A DNA stretch of 45,359 nt from Geothrix sp. (GCA_025361045.1 JANYAZ010000106.1:1-45359); one strand, 5' to 3'; shown: positions 5,850 to 15,195, counted from the stretch's first letter. Made by a program: numbers and translations. Notes: generated by a model not told the origin, from the letters alone.

Positions 5850-8690
5850 CTACCGGTCAAACCTTCCTGCGAACAGCGCCCGGGTCTGGTCGAGTTCCGC
5901 CCTGAGTTCAGGCGCCTGGCGGCGGGGATCAGCCATGGCTTTGCCCAGCTCGGCCAGGGCCGTCTCTTTCTGTCCCGATTGGAAAGCCAACCAGGCCTTG
6001 GATCGGTACACGTAGGGTGTGTCTGCTTCCCCGGAGGACAGGCTGGCCAGGAGGGAGGCCGCTGCCTTCGCATCGGGACGCGGCAAGCGGATGAGGCATT
6101 CGGCCAAGGCCGCCTGGGCATTGGCACGAATCTCGGGAGTCACGCCCACGGGCAGGAGCTCGATGGCCCGTTTGAAGCCTTCCCGGGCTTCCTTGAACCG
6201 TTGCTGAAACCGGTCCAGGTCTGCCACATAGAACTGGCACTCGGCTTCGACGGTCCGCAGTCCGGACGCCTTGGCGAGTTCCATGGCCCGGCGATGGAAG
6301 TCGACGGCGTCTGGGACCTGACCTTTCATCAAGGCAAGGATTCCGAGGTTGCGGAGACAGGTAACCTGCCCCCCCTTGTCGCCCACCGCCGCGCGGGCCG
6401 CCAGCGACCGGGTCAGCAGACCCTCGGCGCCCGGCAGATCGCGGGTCATGAGGGCGACCACGCCGAGGTTGTTGAGGGCCAGGGCCTCGCCCCACCGGTT
6501 GCCCAGCGTCTGCTGCAGCTTCAGGTTGGTTCGGTACAGGGTCTCGGCTGCCCCGAGGTCGCCCCGCTTCAGGGCGAGGTTCGCGAGGTTGTTTTGCGCC
6601 AGGGACAGGTAGACCTGGTCACCCGTCTGCTGGCTGAGGGCCAGGGATCGTTCGTAGAACCCCTTGGCGGCCTCGTTCAGCCCACGCTCCGCCGCGATGA
6701 GGCCCAGGTGGTTGTAGTCGATGGTCTCACCGTCCCGGTCCCCAATGGACAGGGCCAGGGCCAGCGCAGCCTCCCGCAGCTGCTGAGCTTCATCAAGCCT
6801 GCCCTGGTCCTTGGCGAGATAGGCCTTCAGCCCCAGCACCCGCCCCTCGGCCCAGCGATCCCCGGTGGCCCGGGCGGACATCAGGGCCCAGTTCGCCACG
6901 GCCACGGCCTGGTCACGACCGAGACGACGAAGGCAGGCGGCATAGGCTGAGACGGCACTGGAGAAGGCCGGGGCCTGCAGGGCGGCGTCGCGCAGGTAGG
7001 GCTCACTGCCCTTGAAGTCCCCCTTGAGGAAGAGAGCCTTCCCGTTGGCATAGGCCGCGAAGACCGCCGGTGGAATCGGCAGCGTCCGGGTGGCACTGGA
7101 GCGGAGGGGGTCCACCTTGTGGAGCAGATCGTGGGCCGCAGGATCCACCAAAGCGAAGGGCTCGAAGGGACCCTGACGGAGCGAACTCGCGACGCCGGAG
7201 AAGCGGGTCCGCCCGGTCTGATCCACCAGTTCATAGCTGAGCACGTGGACCGGACCTGAGGCATCCTCGCGCAGCGTTCCCCGCAGCAGGAGGCGCACGC
7301 CCAGGGCACCGGCGATCCGGATCTGGCCGGCCGGTTCCAGGGCCTCGGCAGGGTTCATCCGCAGGCCATTGATGGCCCGGCTGACGGATTCTGGATCCAC
7401 CACAGCCATGCTCTGGGAACCATGCAGGGCCATCGAGAGCAGCTCCGTCATGCCCACCCCCACCAGGGCATCGAGGCTCGGATCCCCGGTCAGGTTGCGG
7501 ATGGGCATGACTGCCATCCGAGGTGCCTGTTCCTTGCCCAGGTCCGCGATGATGCTCCGCCCGAAGAGGTAGTAGCCGGGCCCGGCCACCAGGATGATCC
7601 CCGCGAGGGCGGCCACGGCCCACCAGGCCGCGGGCGTGCTGGCCAGGTGGCGCGACAGGATCTTGGCAACCTCCGGGCTGGTGGGGCGCTGGTCGGCTTC
7701 TTTGGCGAGCATGGCCCGAAGGAGGCTCCCCACCCGCCGGGGGAGCTTGCGACCCCGCAGCGATTTGAGCCCCCCGTCGATGGTTGCCGTCATCCTCGCC
7801 CGTCCCTCCCCCGGAAAGGGGTGGTCGCCCAGGAGCAGTTCCCAGGCCAGCACCCCCAGCGAGAAGACGTCGCTGGCTGGGCCGACCCGGCGCCCCCGCA
7901 TCTGCTCGGGCGAGGCATAGGTGGGACTGCCCATGAAGGTGCCGACCTCGGTCACCTCACCCCAACTCGACTGCAGCGAGGAAGGGCTGGGGGACGGCCC
8001 CATGCTGGTCTTGTCTCCCTCCAGGAATGCATGCGTTCCCGCCACCGTGAGGTCCCCTTCGGTCTGGGAGGCAAGCAGAGATAGGTTCGGGACATTGTCC
8101 GTGGGGACCTCCCCCTGGGCAGAGACGGCATCCACCAGGCGGGCCAGGCCGAAATCGAGCACCTTGGTCTGCCCATTCCCATCGAGCATCACGTTGCTCG
8201 GCTTCAGGTCTCGGTGCACGATGCCCTTGGCATGGGCGGCTTCCAGGGCGTGGGCGATGGATCGGAGGGCCTTGAGTTTCAGGTGGAGGTCCATCCTGGG
8301 GGCCAGGGCGGAGAGGGTTTCTCCCTCGATGAACTCCATGGCGATGTAGGCGCTTCCGCCCGCTTCCACCCAGTCATGGACCTGGCAGACATTCCGGTGG
8401 TTGAGCTGGGCCAGGGCCATGGCTTCCCGCCGGAACCGGGTGGTGCTGACGGCCTCTTCGGCCTGGCCCAGGCGGATGGACTTGAGGGCAACCTTCCGTT
8501 CCAGCACTGGATCCCAGGCCAGGTAGACGGCCCCCATGCCACCCTGACCGAGGAGCGAACGCACCTGGAATCGACCAATCTCAGTACCGGGAGCCAGCTC
8601 GTGAGGGGCAGGCTTCCCTGGCTTCCCCGCATCGAATGGCGCTGGCGTCGATGGCTGCATGATCAGGCCTGTAGAGGGGGGACCAGACAC
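5850..8690 (-). CDS. Membrane Ser/Thr protein kinase with C-terminal TPR domain
   Basis: 946 aa. The kinase domain (about 38-350) has the glycine loop LLGQGGMGAVYLAWD, Lys70 in VALKSI, HRDLKPSN (Asp161), DFG (179-181) and SPEQM in place of APE. One transmembrane helix follows (WWAVAALAGIILVAGPGYYL, about 370). The outer part begins with a TolB/FlgO-like fold (MAVMPIRNLTGDPSLDALVG) and continues with at least seven TPR units to the end. The segment from DFG to SPE is about 84 residues, roughly three times normal, and includes an extra LTVAGT motif. The start is GTG at 8690; an in-frame ATG at 8660 is an alternative, and neither has a strong ribosome-binding site. It converges on the crotonase gene; a small dyad (GGGCT-GA-AGCCC, 5838-5849) lies between the stops. 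Its substrate is unknown. Confidence 0.9.
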   Translation of the reverse strand: MSGPPSTGLIMQPSTPAPFDAGKPGKPAPHELAPGTEIGRFQVRSLLGQGGMGAVYLAWDPVLERKVALKSIRLGQAEEAVSTTRFRREAMALAQLNHRNVCQVHDWVEAGGSAYIAMEFIEGETLSALAPRMDLHLKLKALRSIAHALEAAHAKGIVHRDLKPSNVMLDGNGQTKVLDFGLARLVDAVSAQGEVPTDNVPNLSLLASQTEGDLTVAGTHAFLEGDKTSMGPSPSPSSLQSSWGEVTEVGTFMGSPTYASPEQMRGRRVGPASDVFSLGVLAWELLLGDHPFPGEGRARMTATIDGGLKSLRGRKLPRRVGSLLRAMLAKEADQRPTSPEVAKILSRHLASTPAAWWAVAALAGIILVAGPGYYLFGRSIIADLGKEQAPRMAVMPIRNLTGDPSLDALVGVGMTELLSMALHGSQSMAVVDPESVSRAINGLRMNPAEALEPAGQIRIAGALGVRLLLRGTLREDASGPVHVLSYELVDQTGRTRFSGVASSLRQGPFEPFALVDPAAHDLLHKVDPLRSSATRTLPIPPAVFAAYANGKALFLKGDFKGSEPYLRDAALQAPAFSSAVSAYAACLRRLGRDQAVAVANWALMSARATGDRWAEGRVLGLKAYLAKDQGRLDEAQQLREAALALALSIGDRDGETIDYNHLGLIAAERGLNEAAKGFYERSLALSQQTGDQVYLSLAQNNLANLALKRGDLGAAETLYRTNLKLQQTLGNRWGEALALNNLGVVALMTRDLPGAEGLLTRSLAARAAVGDKGGQVTCLRNLGILALMKGQVPDAVDFHRRAMELAKASGLRTVEAECQFYVADLDRFQQRFKEAREGFKRAIELLPVGVTPEIRANAQAALAECLIRLPRPDAKAAASLLASLSSGEADTPYVYRSKAWLAFQSGQKETALAELGKAMADPRRQAPELRAELDQTRALFAGRFDR

Positions 8691-8750
8691 CGGATCAGAT
8701 CGATAGATCCAAGCCAGGGTGAAGGTCCGGTCCAGCGGAAGGGGTCGGGT

Positions 8751-9053
8751 CTACTTCATTCCCCGGCTCTGGGCCGCCTCGATGAGTTCCTTGATGCGGC
8801 GGGCATCGGCCTTGCGATGGCCATGGCTGGTGAGGGGATCGCTGCCGCCGGTGCTTTCCACCAGGATGTCGGCCCAGAACAGGCCCGTATCAATGCGGAC
8901 GCTGGCCACCTTCGACAGGTGGATGCTGATCTCGTTCACCGTGAGCCAGGACCGCTTGCGGCGGACGACGGCGGTATCGGTGACCTCGATGACCGTGGTG
9001 AACAGGTGGTTGCCCTTCGTCCACCGGCTGGCCCGGAACGTTTCCGTCGCCAT
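8751..9053 (-). CDS. Small PH-domain-like protein
   Basis: 100 aa. The sequence alternates short hydrophobic and charged strands (HLFTTVIEVTDTAVVRRKRS, WLTVNEISIHLSKVASVRID, FWADILVEST) and ends with a helix (RRIKELIEAAQSRG). This is the pattern of small bacterial PH-like domains (strands then capping helix), with the typical I-x-x-x-x-V-x-x-V/I stretch. No signal peptide. The start ATG overlaps the TGA of the transketolase gene by one base (TGATG type), so the two are translationally coupled. Family membership is by pattern only. Confidence 0.6.
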   Translation of the reverse strand: MATETFRASRWTKGNHLFTTVIEVTDTAVVRRKRSWLTVNEISIHLSKVASVRIDTGLFWADILVESTGGSDPLTSHGHRKADARRIKELIEAAQSRGMK

Positions 9054-10021
9054 CAGAGCGCCGCCTTCGCCGCCGCCGCCACGGCCTGGGCCGTGACGCC
9101 ATAGGCTTCCAGCAGCTTTTCGGGTTTGCCGCTCTGCCCGAAGAGATCCTTCACGCCCACCCGACGAACCGGCATGGGGTGCGCTTCGGACAGGAGCTCC
9201 GCCACGATGCCGCCCAGCCCGCCATGGATCTGGTGTTCTTCACAGGTGACAACGGCCTTGTGCTTCTTCGCTAGGAAGATGAGCGTGTCGCGGTCGAAGG
9301 GCTTGATGGTGGGCGTGTGCAGCACGGTGGCTTCGATGCCATCCGCCGCCAGCAGCTCCGCGGCGTTCAGGCAGATGGAGGTACCCAGACCGCAGCCCAC
9401 CAGCAGCACGTCCTTGCCCTCGCGCATAACCACGGCCTTGCCGAGTTGGAAGGTGTAGTCCTCTGCATGGATGCGGGGGAACTTGTCGCGGGTGAGGCGG
9501 ACATAGACAGGACCCTGGTGGGCATAGGCCACTCGGATCGCCTGCTTGGTCTCGATGGCATCAGCCGGCGAGATGATGGTCATGCCCGGAATCATGGACA
9601 TGAGGGCCAGGTCCTCCAGGCACTGATGGGTGCCGCCATCCTCGCCCACGGTGAGGCCCGCGTGGGTGGCGACGATCTTCACGTTCTGGTGACCCACCCC
9701 CACGGCCTGGCGCACGAACTCATAGGCGCGGCCCGTGGCAAACATGGCGAAGGTGCTGAGGAAGGGCACCACACCCGTGGTGGCGGCCCCGGCGGCGGCG
9801 GCCACCATGCCCTGCTCCGCCGCGCCCATGTTGAAGAAGCGCTCGGGGAAAGCCTTGGCGAACTTGCTGGTGCGGGTGGAGCCGGCCAGATCCGCGTCGA
9901 ACACGATGAGATTGGCGCCCTCGTTCCCCAGTTCCACCAGGGTGTCGCCGTAGGCATCCCGCAGGCTGTCCATGACGCCGCCCACCTTGCCGCCCACGCC
10001 CGCCGTTTCTGCGCCTGCCAT
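9053..10021 (-). CDS. Transketolase, C-terminal subunit
   Basis: 322 aa, the size of the C-terminal half of split transketolases. It contains the pyrimidine-binding domain (DSLRDAYGDTLVELGNEGAN, FFNMGAAEQGMVAAAAGAAT, GVVPFLSTFAMFATGRAYE, GEDGGTHQCLEDLALM) and the C-terminal regulatory domain (VTCEEHQIHGGLGGIVAELL). The catalytic Glu of the ThDP site is in MGAAEQGM. The start at 10021 has AGGAG 5-6 nt upstream; longer in-frame extension upstream crosses the hrpB start and is rejected. The ThDP/pyrophosphate-binding N-terminal subunit normally sits immediately upstream but is absent here: the upstream gene is hrpB on the other strand. The enzyme must pair with a product encoded elsewhere. Confidence 0.9.
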   Translation of the reverse strand: MAGAETAGVGGKVGGVMDSLRDAYGDTLVELGNEGANLIVFDADLAGSTRTSKFAKAFPERFFNMGAAEQGMVAAAAGAATTGVVPFLSTFAMFATGRAYEFVRQAVGVGHQNVKIVATHAGLTVGEDGGTHQCLEDLALMSMIPGMTIISPADAIETKQAIRVAYAHQGPVYVRLTRDKFPRIHAEDYTFQLGKAVVMREGKDVLLVGCGLGTSICLNAAELLAADGIEATVLHTPTIKPFDRDTLIFLAKKHKAVVTCEEHQIHGGLGGIVAELLSEAHPMPVRRVGVKDLFGQSGKPEKLLEAYGVTAQAVAAAAKAAL

Positions 10022-10082
10022 GACCACTCCTATCGAAGCTTCCATTCTACGCGACAGTGGCCTGGTCCCGTAGTCTGGATGG

Positions 10083-12551
10083 ATGCGTTTGAGCCTGCCC
10101 ATCGATCCCCTGCTGCCACAACTCGTGGAGAGCCTGCGTGTGCACCCGAATCTGGTGCTGCAGGCGGACCCCGGCGCGGGCAAAACCACGCGGGTGCCCC
10201 CGGCCCTGCTGGATGCGGGCCTCCTGGGGGACGGCGAGTGCTGGATCTTGGAGCCCCGCCGCCTGGCCGCCCGCCTGGCCGCCACCCGCGTGGCCGACGA
10301 GCTGGGCGAGGTCCTGGGCCAGCGGGCGGGCTACGCCGTGCGCTTCGAGCAGAAGGTGTCCAAGGTCACACGCCTGCGCTTCGTCACCGAGGGCCTGCTG
10401 CTGCGCCGCCTGCACGGCGATCCCCAGCTGCGGGGCATCGCCGCCGTAGTGCTGGATGAATTCCACGAACGCCACCTGCACACGGACCTCGGCATCACGC
10501 TGTTGCGCCGCCTCCAACGCACCGCTCGGCCCGACCTGAAGCTCCTGGTCATGTCGGCCACGCTCGATCCTGGTCCGGTGGCCACCTATCTCGATGCCCC
10601 CGTGCTGAAGAGCGAGGGGAGGGTGCACCCAGTGGACCTGGCCTTCCTGCCGCGCCCGGACGACCGACCCATCGACCAGCAGGTGGCCGAGGCGCTGGAG
10701 CGCCTCTATAGCGAGGGGTTGTGCAACCACACCTTGGTTTTCCTGCCAGGCGCTGCCGAAATCCGTGCCTGCCTCAAGGGCTGCGAGGCCCTGGCGGTCC
10801 GACGAGGGTTGAGCCTCCGACCGCTGCATGGCGAGCTGTCGCCGGAAGCCCAGGCTCACGCCCTGGAGCTGTGCGACTCGCCCAAGGTCATCCTCAGCAC
10901 CAACGTGGCGGAGAGCTCGGTCACCCTGGATGGCATCGGCGCCGTGGTGGATTCGGGTCTGGGCCGCGAGGCCTCGCACTCGCCCTGGTCAGGCCTGTCG
11001 GGCCTCCACACGGTCCGGATCAGCCAGGCCCGCTGTGTACAACGCACGGGCCGCGCGGGCCGCACGGGGCCGGGCCGTTGCCTGCGCCTCTACACCGAGG
11101 CCGATTTCCAGGCCCGCCCTGCCTTCGATACGCCGGAATTGCAGCGGTCGGACCTGGCAGAGCCCCTGCTCGCCTTGCATGGCATGGGCATCCTGGATCC
11201 CGCGGCCATGGCCTGGTTCGAGGCGCCACCCGCGACCGCCATGGCGGCGGCCGAAGCCCTGCTCACCCGTCTTGGCGCCCTGCAGGAAGGTGTTCTCAGT
11301 GCCATCGGCCGGCGCATGGCGGACTTGCCCCTCCATCCCCGACTGGCCCGGCTGGCCGTGGCGGCGGAGGCGCTGGGCATCCCACAACTGGGCCTGCGCG
11401 CCGCCGTCCTGCTGGAGACGGGAAACCTGGCCGCCCGCCAGGGGCTGGATCGCTCGCCTGTGCAAACGGGTCACGGCGCGGATTCAGACCTGCTGTTGCG
11501 GCTGGACCAATTGGATGAGGCGGCAGCGGCGGGCTTCGGTGCCGGGGCCTGCCGGGCGGCGGGACTGGATGTCGCCGCCCTCCAGCGGGCCCGGCGGGCG
11601 CTGCAATCCCTGACGCGGCTGCTGCCCTCGCCGGCCGAACCGGTCGATGCGGAAACGCGCCTGTTGAAGGCCCTGCTGGTGGCCTACCCCGATCGCGTGG
11701 GCCAGCTTTCCGCCAATGGCACCTGCGCCTTTGCGGGTGGCGGGGGGGCGAAGCTGGATCCAGCCAGTCGTGTCCGCCGCCCGGGGCTGATCCTGGCTCT
11801 GGAAGCGGATGCCGTGCGGCAGGGCACCGGCGGACAGACCCTCATCCGTCAGGCTTCCCGCTGTGAGGCTGACTGGCTGTTGGAGGCCTTCCCCGAGCGC
11901 CTGGAGGATGTGGACGAAGTCACCTACAACGCCTCGGCCGGGCGGGTGGAGCGGCGGATCGAGCTCCGCTATGACGGCCTGACCATCGATGCCTCCCGGG
12001 GGCCGGCGGATCCGTCGGACCCCCGCGTGGCCTCGCTGCTGGCCGAGGCGTTGCGGGAGCGCCCCCTCGACGAGGTGCCAGCCCGCTGCCTGGCCCGCCT
12101 GGCCTTTCTGCGCAGGCAGCGCCCAGACCTGGCTCTGCCGGAGGATCTGCTCGGCCCGCTGCTGGCCGGTGCCTGTGCCGGGCGGGCCACCCTGCGCGAA
12201 GTGCAGGACGTGGACTGGCCGGCAGCCCTGCGCCAGGCCTTCCCCGCTGAAACCCTCCGCCTGCTGGAGGCCTGGGCCCCGGAAACCATCCAGTTGCCCA
12301 AGGGACGACCCACCAGGGTCCACTACGAGGACGACCCTCCCTGGATCGCGTCGCGACTGCAGGATTTCTGGGGCCTGAAAAAGTCACCCACGGTGGCTGG
12401 GGGTGCCGTGCCCCTGGTGCTGCACCTGCTGGCCCCCAACATGCGCGCGGTGCAGGTCACGACCGATCTCGCGGGCTTTTGGCAACGGGTCTATCAGGAC
12501 CTGCGTTCCGGACTGTCGCGGCGCTATCCCAAGCACCATTGGCCCGAGTAA
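10083..12551 (+). CDS. hrpB: ATP-dependent RNA helicase HrpB
   Basis: 822 aa, the standard length. It is a DEAH/RHA-type helicase. Visible motifs: Walker A GAGKTT (31-36), motif II DEFH (125-128), motif III SAT (LLVMSATLDPGP), motif V STNVAESSVTLDGI, and motif VI QRTGRAGRTGPGRCLRLYT. The HrpB-specific C-terminal part ends with a segment around ALRQAFPAETLRLLEAWAPE. The cellular role of HrpB is poorly defined in most bacteria. It is divergent from the transketolase gene (61 bp between start codons) and followed 15 bp later by the GNAT gene, so it is probably the first gene of a short operon. Confidence 0.95.
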   Translation: MRLSLPIDPLLPQLVESLRVHPNLVLQADPGAGKTTRVPPALLDAGLLGDGECWILEPRRLAARLAATRVADELGEVLGQRAGYAVRFEQKVSKVTRLRFVTEGLLLRRLHGDPQLRGIAAVVLDEFHERHLHTDLGITLLRRLQRTARPDLKLLVMSATLDPGPVATYLDAPVLKSEGRVHPVDLAFLPRPDDRPIDQQVAEALERLYSEGLCNHTLVFLPGAAEIRACLKGCEALAVRRGLSLRPLHGELSPEAQAHALELCDSPKVILSTNVAESSVTLDGIGAVVDSGLGREASHSPWSGLSGLHTVRISQARCVQRTGRAGRTGPGRCLRLYTEADFQARPAFDTPELQRSDLAEPLLALHGMGILDPAAMAWFEAPPATAMAAAEALLTRLGALQEGVLSAIGRRMADLPLHPRLARLAVAAEALGIPQLGLRAAVLLETGNLAARQGLDRSPVQTGHGADSDLLLRLDQLDEAAAAGFGAGACRAAGLDVAALQRARRALQSLTRLLPSPAEPVDAETRLLKALLVAYPDRVGQLSANGTCAFAGGGGAKLDPASRVRRPGLILALEADAVRQGTGGQTLIRQASRCEADWLLEAFPERLEDVDEVTYNASAGRVERRIELRYDGLTIDASRGPADPSDPRVASLLAEALRERPLDEVPARCLARLAFLRRQRPDLALPEDLLGPLLAGACAGRATLREVQDVDWPAALRQAFPAETLRLLEAWAPETIQLPKGRPTRVHYEDDPPWIASRLQDFWGLKKSPTVAGGAVPLVLHLLAPNMRAVQVTTDLAGFWQRVYQDLRSGLSRRYPKHHWPE

Positions 12552-12566
12552 GGCTACCCTTTCCCC

Positions 12567-13052
12567 ATGCTCACCTTTCGGCCCATCCGCCCCGAGGACG
12601 ATGCGGCCGTCGCCGCCATCATCCGGACCGTGATGCCCGAGTTCGGCGCCGACGGGCCGGGCTTCGCCATCCACGATCCCGAGGTGGACCACATGAGCAC
12701 CGCCTACTCAGTCCTCGGTGCGGCCTATTTCGTGGTGGTGGATGAGACCGGTCGCGTGGTGGGCGGCGCCGGGATCGCACCTCTCGAGGGCGGTAAACCC
12801 GGCGTGTGTGAATTGCGGAAGATGTACTTCCTGCCCGCAGCCCGGGGTCAGGGCATGGGCGAGGCCCTGTTGCGCCATTGTCTGGTGGAAGCCCAGGTCC
12901 TCGGCTTCCAGACCTGCTACCTGGAGACCCTCTCGGGCATGGACCAGGCCATCAGACTCTATGGGAAGCTGGGCTTTCGTCCGCTCTGTGCGCCGCTGGG
13001 GCGGACCGGCCACGGGGGCTGCGACCACTGGTTTGCCCGGGAGCTGGCATGA
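12567..13052 (+). CDS. GNAT-family N-acetyltransferase
   Basis: 161 aa, single GNAT domain. The acetyl-CoA pyrophosphate-binding signature is clear: LRKMYFLPAARGQGMGEALL (R/Q-x-x-G-x-G/A near residues 92-98), followed by LGFQTCYLETLSGMDQAIRLYGKLGF, the usual beta-strand and Y/F-x-x-x-G-F end. The GxAxI in VVGGAGIAPLEG is also typical. The acceptor substrate cannot be told. It sits 15 bp after hrpB and overlaps acpS by 4 bp (ATGA), implying co-translation. Confidence 0.9.
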   Translation: MLTFRPIRPEDDAAVAAIIRTVMPEFGADGPGFAIHDPEVDHMSTAYSVLGAAYFVVVDETGRVVGGAGIAPLEGGKPGVCELRKMYFLPAARGQGMGEALLRHCLVEAQVLGFQTCYLETLSGMDQAIRLYGKLGFRPLCAPLGRTGHGGCDHWFARELA

Positions 13053-13417
13053 TCGCCGGCCTTGGGACCGACCTCTGCCCCCCCTCCCGCTGGCGGCACC
13101 TCGTCGAACGTTTCGGGGCCGACAAGTGCGCGAGCCGAATCCTTCACACGGAGGAAGCGGCCTACCTGCTGGGTGGGAATCGGGACCGGCTGCCGGAGCG
13201 CCTGGCGGGGCGCTGGGCCTTGAGGGAGGCCTTCGGCAAGGCGCTGGGCACGGGACTGGATGGTTGGTCCTGGAAGGAACTGCGCTTCGTGAACGGCCGA
13301 CTCTGGGCCGTGGGGGAACTGGCCAACCTCCTGGCCGACCGGGACATCAAGGTCCTGCATGGCAGCGTCAGCCACGATGGGGACCTGGCCCTGGCGGTGG
13401 TCATCCTGGAAAGGTGA
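13049..13417 (+). CDS. acpS: Holo-[acyl-carrier-protein] synthase
   Basis: 122 aa, AcpS-sized. The enzyme transfers 4'-phosphopantetheine from CoA to the Ser of acyl carrier protein. Motif 1 is IAGLGTDLC (I-G-x-D, Mg-binding Asp8) and motif 2 is WALREAFGKALGTGL (usual W-x-x-K-E-A-x-x-K-A, here R instead of the first K). HGSVSHDGDLALAVVI matches the C-terminal S-x-S-H-D/E segment. The ATG overlaps the GNAT stop in ATGA. The Lys-to-Arg change is conservative. Confidence 0.88.
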   Translation: MIAGLGTDLCPPSRWRHLVERFGADKCASRILHTEEAAYLLGGNRDRLPERLAGRWALREAFGKALGTGLDGWSWKELRFVNGRLWAVGELANLLADRDIKVLHGSVSHDGDLALAVVILER

Positions 13418-13474
13418 CCAGGCGGAAACTCAAGGGTCCCCATTTCAGGCCGATCCCGGGGGCAGGACGACCCG

Positions 13475-14332
13475 ATGGATCCACTCCAGGCCAAACAGCA
13501 GATGACCCTCCCCGAGTTCCGGAGTCTCCGGGACTTCATCTATGGCAAGTCCGGCATATTTTTCAGCGAATCGAAGCAGTACTTCCTGGAGAACCGGCTC
13601 AGCAAGCGCATTGGAGAGCTAAAGCTGCGGACCTACGGGGACTACCTGTCCCTTCTGCAGGGCAGCCAGGGGGCTGCGGAGATGAAGCGGCTCTTCGTGG
13701 AGATCACCACGAATGAGACTAGCTTCTGGCGTAACCCTCCCCAAATCGAGGCCTTCCAGAACATCGTGCTGCCTGACGCCGTCAAGCAGGCCCGGGAACG
13801 GGGACAGAGCCGCCTGCGAATCTGGTCCGCGGCCTGTTCCAGCGGTGAGGAACCCTACACCCTGGCCATGATCTGCCAGGAGCTGAAGGACACGGTTCTG
13901 CGTGGTTTCAGTGTGGAGATTCTGGGAACGGATATCAGCGAGAAGGTACTGGCCCAGGCGCAGGACGGCGTCTACAACAGCTATACCCTGCGCAACCTGA
14001 CCCCCGAGCAGCTCCAGCGCCACTTCATCCCGCTGGGCAAGGACCTCTTCCAGGTGAAGCCCGAACTGCAGCGACTGACGAGCCTGCGGAACTTCAACCT
14101 GGTGGGCTACCCCGCCTACCGGCAGCTGGGCTCCTTCGACATCATCTTCTGCCGGAACGTGCTCATCTATTTCGATGAAACCGTGAAATCCCAAGTGCTC
14201 AAAGGCTTCCACGGCCAGCTGCATACCAAGGCTTACCTGCTGGTGGGGCACAGTGAAAGCATCCATGCTTTCAACACCGGTTTTGAACTGCTGCATTTCA
14301 GCAAGGCCATGGGATACCGGAAGCGAACTTAG
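13475..14332 (+). CDS. cheR: Chemotaxis protein methyltransferase CheR
   Basis: 285 aa, standard length. It methylates glutamates of chemoreceptors using S-adenosylmethionine. The N-terminal helical domain (FRSLRDFIYGKSGIFF, LSKRIGELKLRTYGDYLSLL) precedes the catalytic domain with IWSAACSSGEEPYTLAM (SAM-binding), ILGTDISEKVLAQAQDGVY, and FDIIFCRNVLIYFD. The TTNETSFWR signature of CheR is present. It is the first gene of the same-strand signalling operon that includes cheB, but no receptor, cheA, cheW or cheY lies in the window. Confidence 0.96.
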   Translation: MDPLQAKQQMTLPEFRSLRDFIYGKSGIFFSESKQYFLENRLSKRIGELKLRTYGDYLSLLQGSQGAAEMKRLFVEITTNETSFWRNPPQIEAFQNIVLPDAVKQARERGQSRLRIWSAACSSGEEPYTLAMICQELKDTVLRGFSVEILGTDISEKVLAQAQDGVYNSYTLRNLTPEQLQRHFIPLGKDLFQVKPELQRLTSLRNFNLVGYPAYRQLGSFDIIFCRNVLIYFDETVKSQVLKGFHGQLHTKAYLLVGHSESIHAFNTGFELLHFSKAMGYRKRT

Positions 14333-14344
14333 GCGGAGCAGATC

Positions 14345-15193
14345 ATGCCCATCACCCCCCAAGAACTCATCGCCAACCTCGGAGACCTGCCGCCGCTTCC
14401 ACAGGTGGCCTCCCAGGTACTGCGCGTATCCGCCGATCCCGATGCCAACGCCGAGGACCTGCGCAAGGTCATCTCGATGGATCAGGCCCTCACCAGCCAG
14501 ATCCTGAAGATCTCCAATTCCGCCATGTTCGGCATGGTCCGCGAGGTCACCACTCTGACCCAGGCGATCATGACCCTCGGTTTCTCGACCATCAAGAGCG
14601 TGGTCATCGCCAGTTCTGCCAAGAACCTCTACCACCGCGGAACGGTGGGATTGCAGGAACGGCTGATCTGGGAACACGCCCTGGTTTCCGCCATGGCCAG
14701 CCGCGCCTTCGCGAAGAGCCTCCGCTTTCCCCGCATCGAGGAGGCCTTCATTGGTGGCCTGATGCATGACATTGGGAAGTCCGTCCTGGGCGTGAAGTTC
14801 CCCGAGCGGTATGGTGCTCTGTTGCGCACCGTCTACAACGAGCAGGGCATCTGCCTGGACCTTGAGTTGGACACCTTTGGCTTCGACCACGCCATGGTGG
14901 GTGAGGCCCTCGTAAGCCAGTGGAACCTGGCCACCAGCCTGCAGGCAGCCGTGCGCTTCCACCACGACCCCATCCACGCTCCCGAACTCCATCGAGAGTT
15001 GTCCGCCATCGTCGCCCTGGCCAACCACCTGGCCCTGGAGGAGAAGGTGGGCATCGGCGATCCCCGCCACCTGGAAGGCGCCACCATGCAGGCCATGGAG
15101 ATCCTGCAGCTCGGTCCCGAAGCCCTGACCGGCATCAAGGAGGGCGTCCGGACCGTCATCGAGCAGGACAAGACGATGATCGCGGAGTTCTGA
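14345..15193 (+). CDS. HDOD domain protein 1
   Basis: 282 aa, made almost entirely of one HDOD domain: LPPLPQVASQVLRVSADPDA (start of domain), ISMDQALTSQILKISNSAMFG, TLTQAIMTLGFSTIKSVVIA, IWEHALVSAMASRAF, and the HD-like FIGGLMHDIGKSVLG. HDOD proteins are generally signalling adaptors without proven phosphohydrolase activity; here the HD pair (HDIGK) is kept. It follows cheR by 12 bp and precedes a second HDOD gene by 2 bp. Confidence 0.92.
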   Translation: MPITPQELIANLGDLPPLPQVASQVLRVSADPDANAEDLRKVISMDQALTSQILKISNSAMFGMVREVTTLTQAIMTLGFSTIKSVVIASSAKNLYHRGTVGLQERLIWEHALVSAMASRAFAKSLRFPRIEEAFIGGLMHDIGKSVLGVKFPERYGALLRTVYNEQGICLDLELDTFGFDHAMVGEALVSQWNLATSLQAAVRFHHDPIHAPELHRELSAIVALANHLALEEKVGIGDPRHLEGATMQAMEILQLGPEALTGIKEGVRTVIEQDKTMIAEF

Positions 15194-15195
15194 CC

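Noticed and set aside
9053-10285. Longer N-terminal start for the transketolase subunit (up to 10285)
   Set aside because: It would run over the hrpB start and its residues look unlike transketolase; AGGAG before the ATG at 10021 fixes the start.
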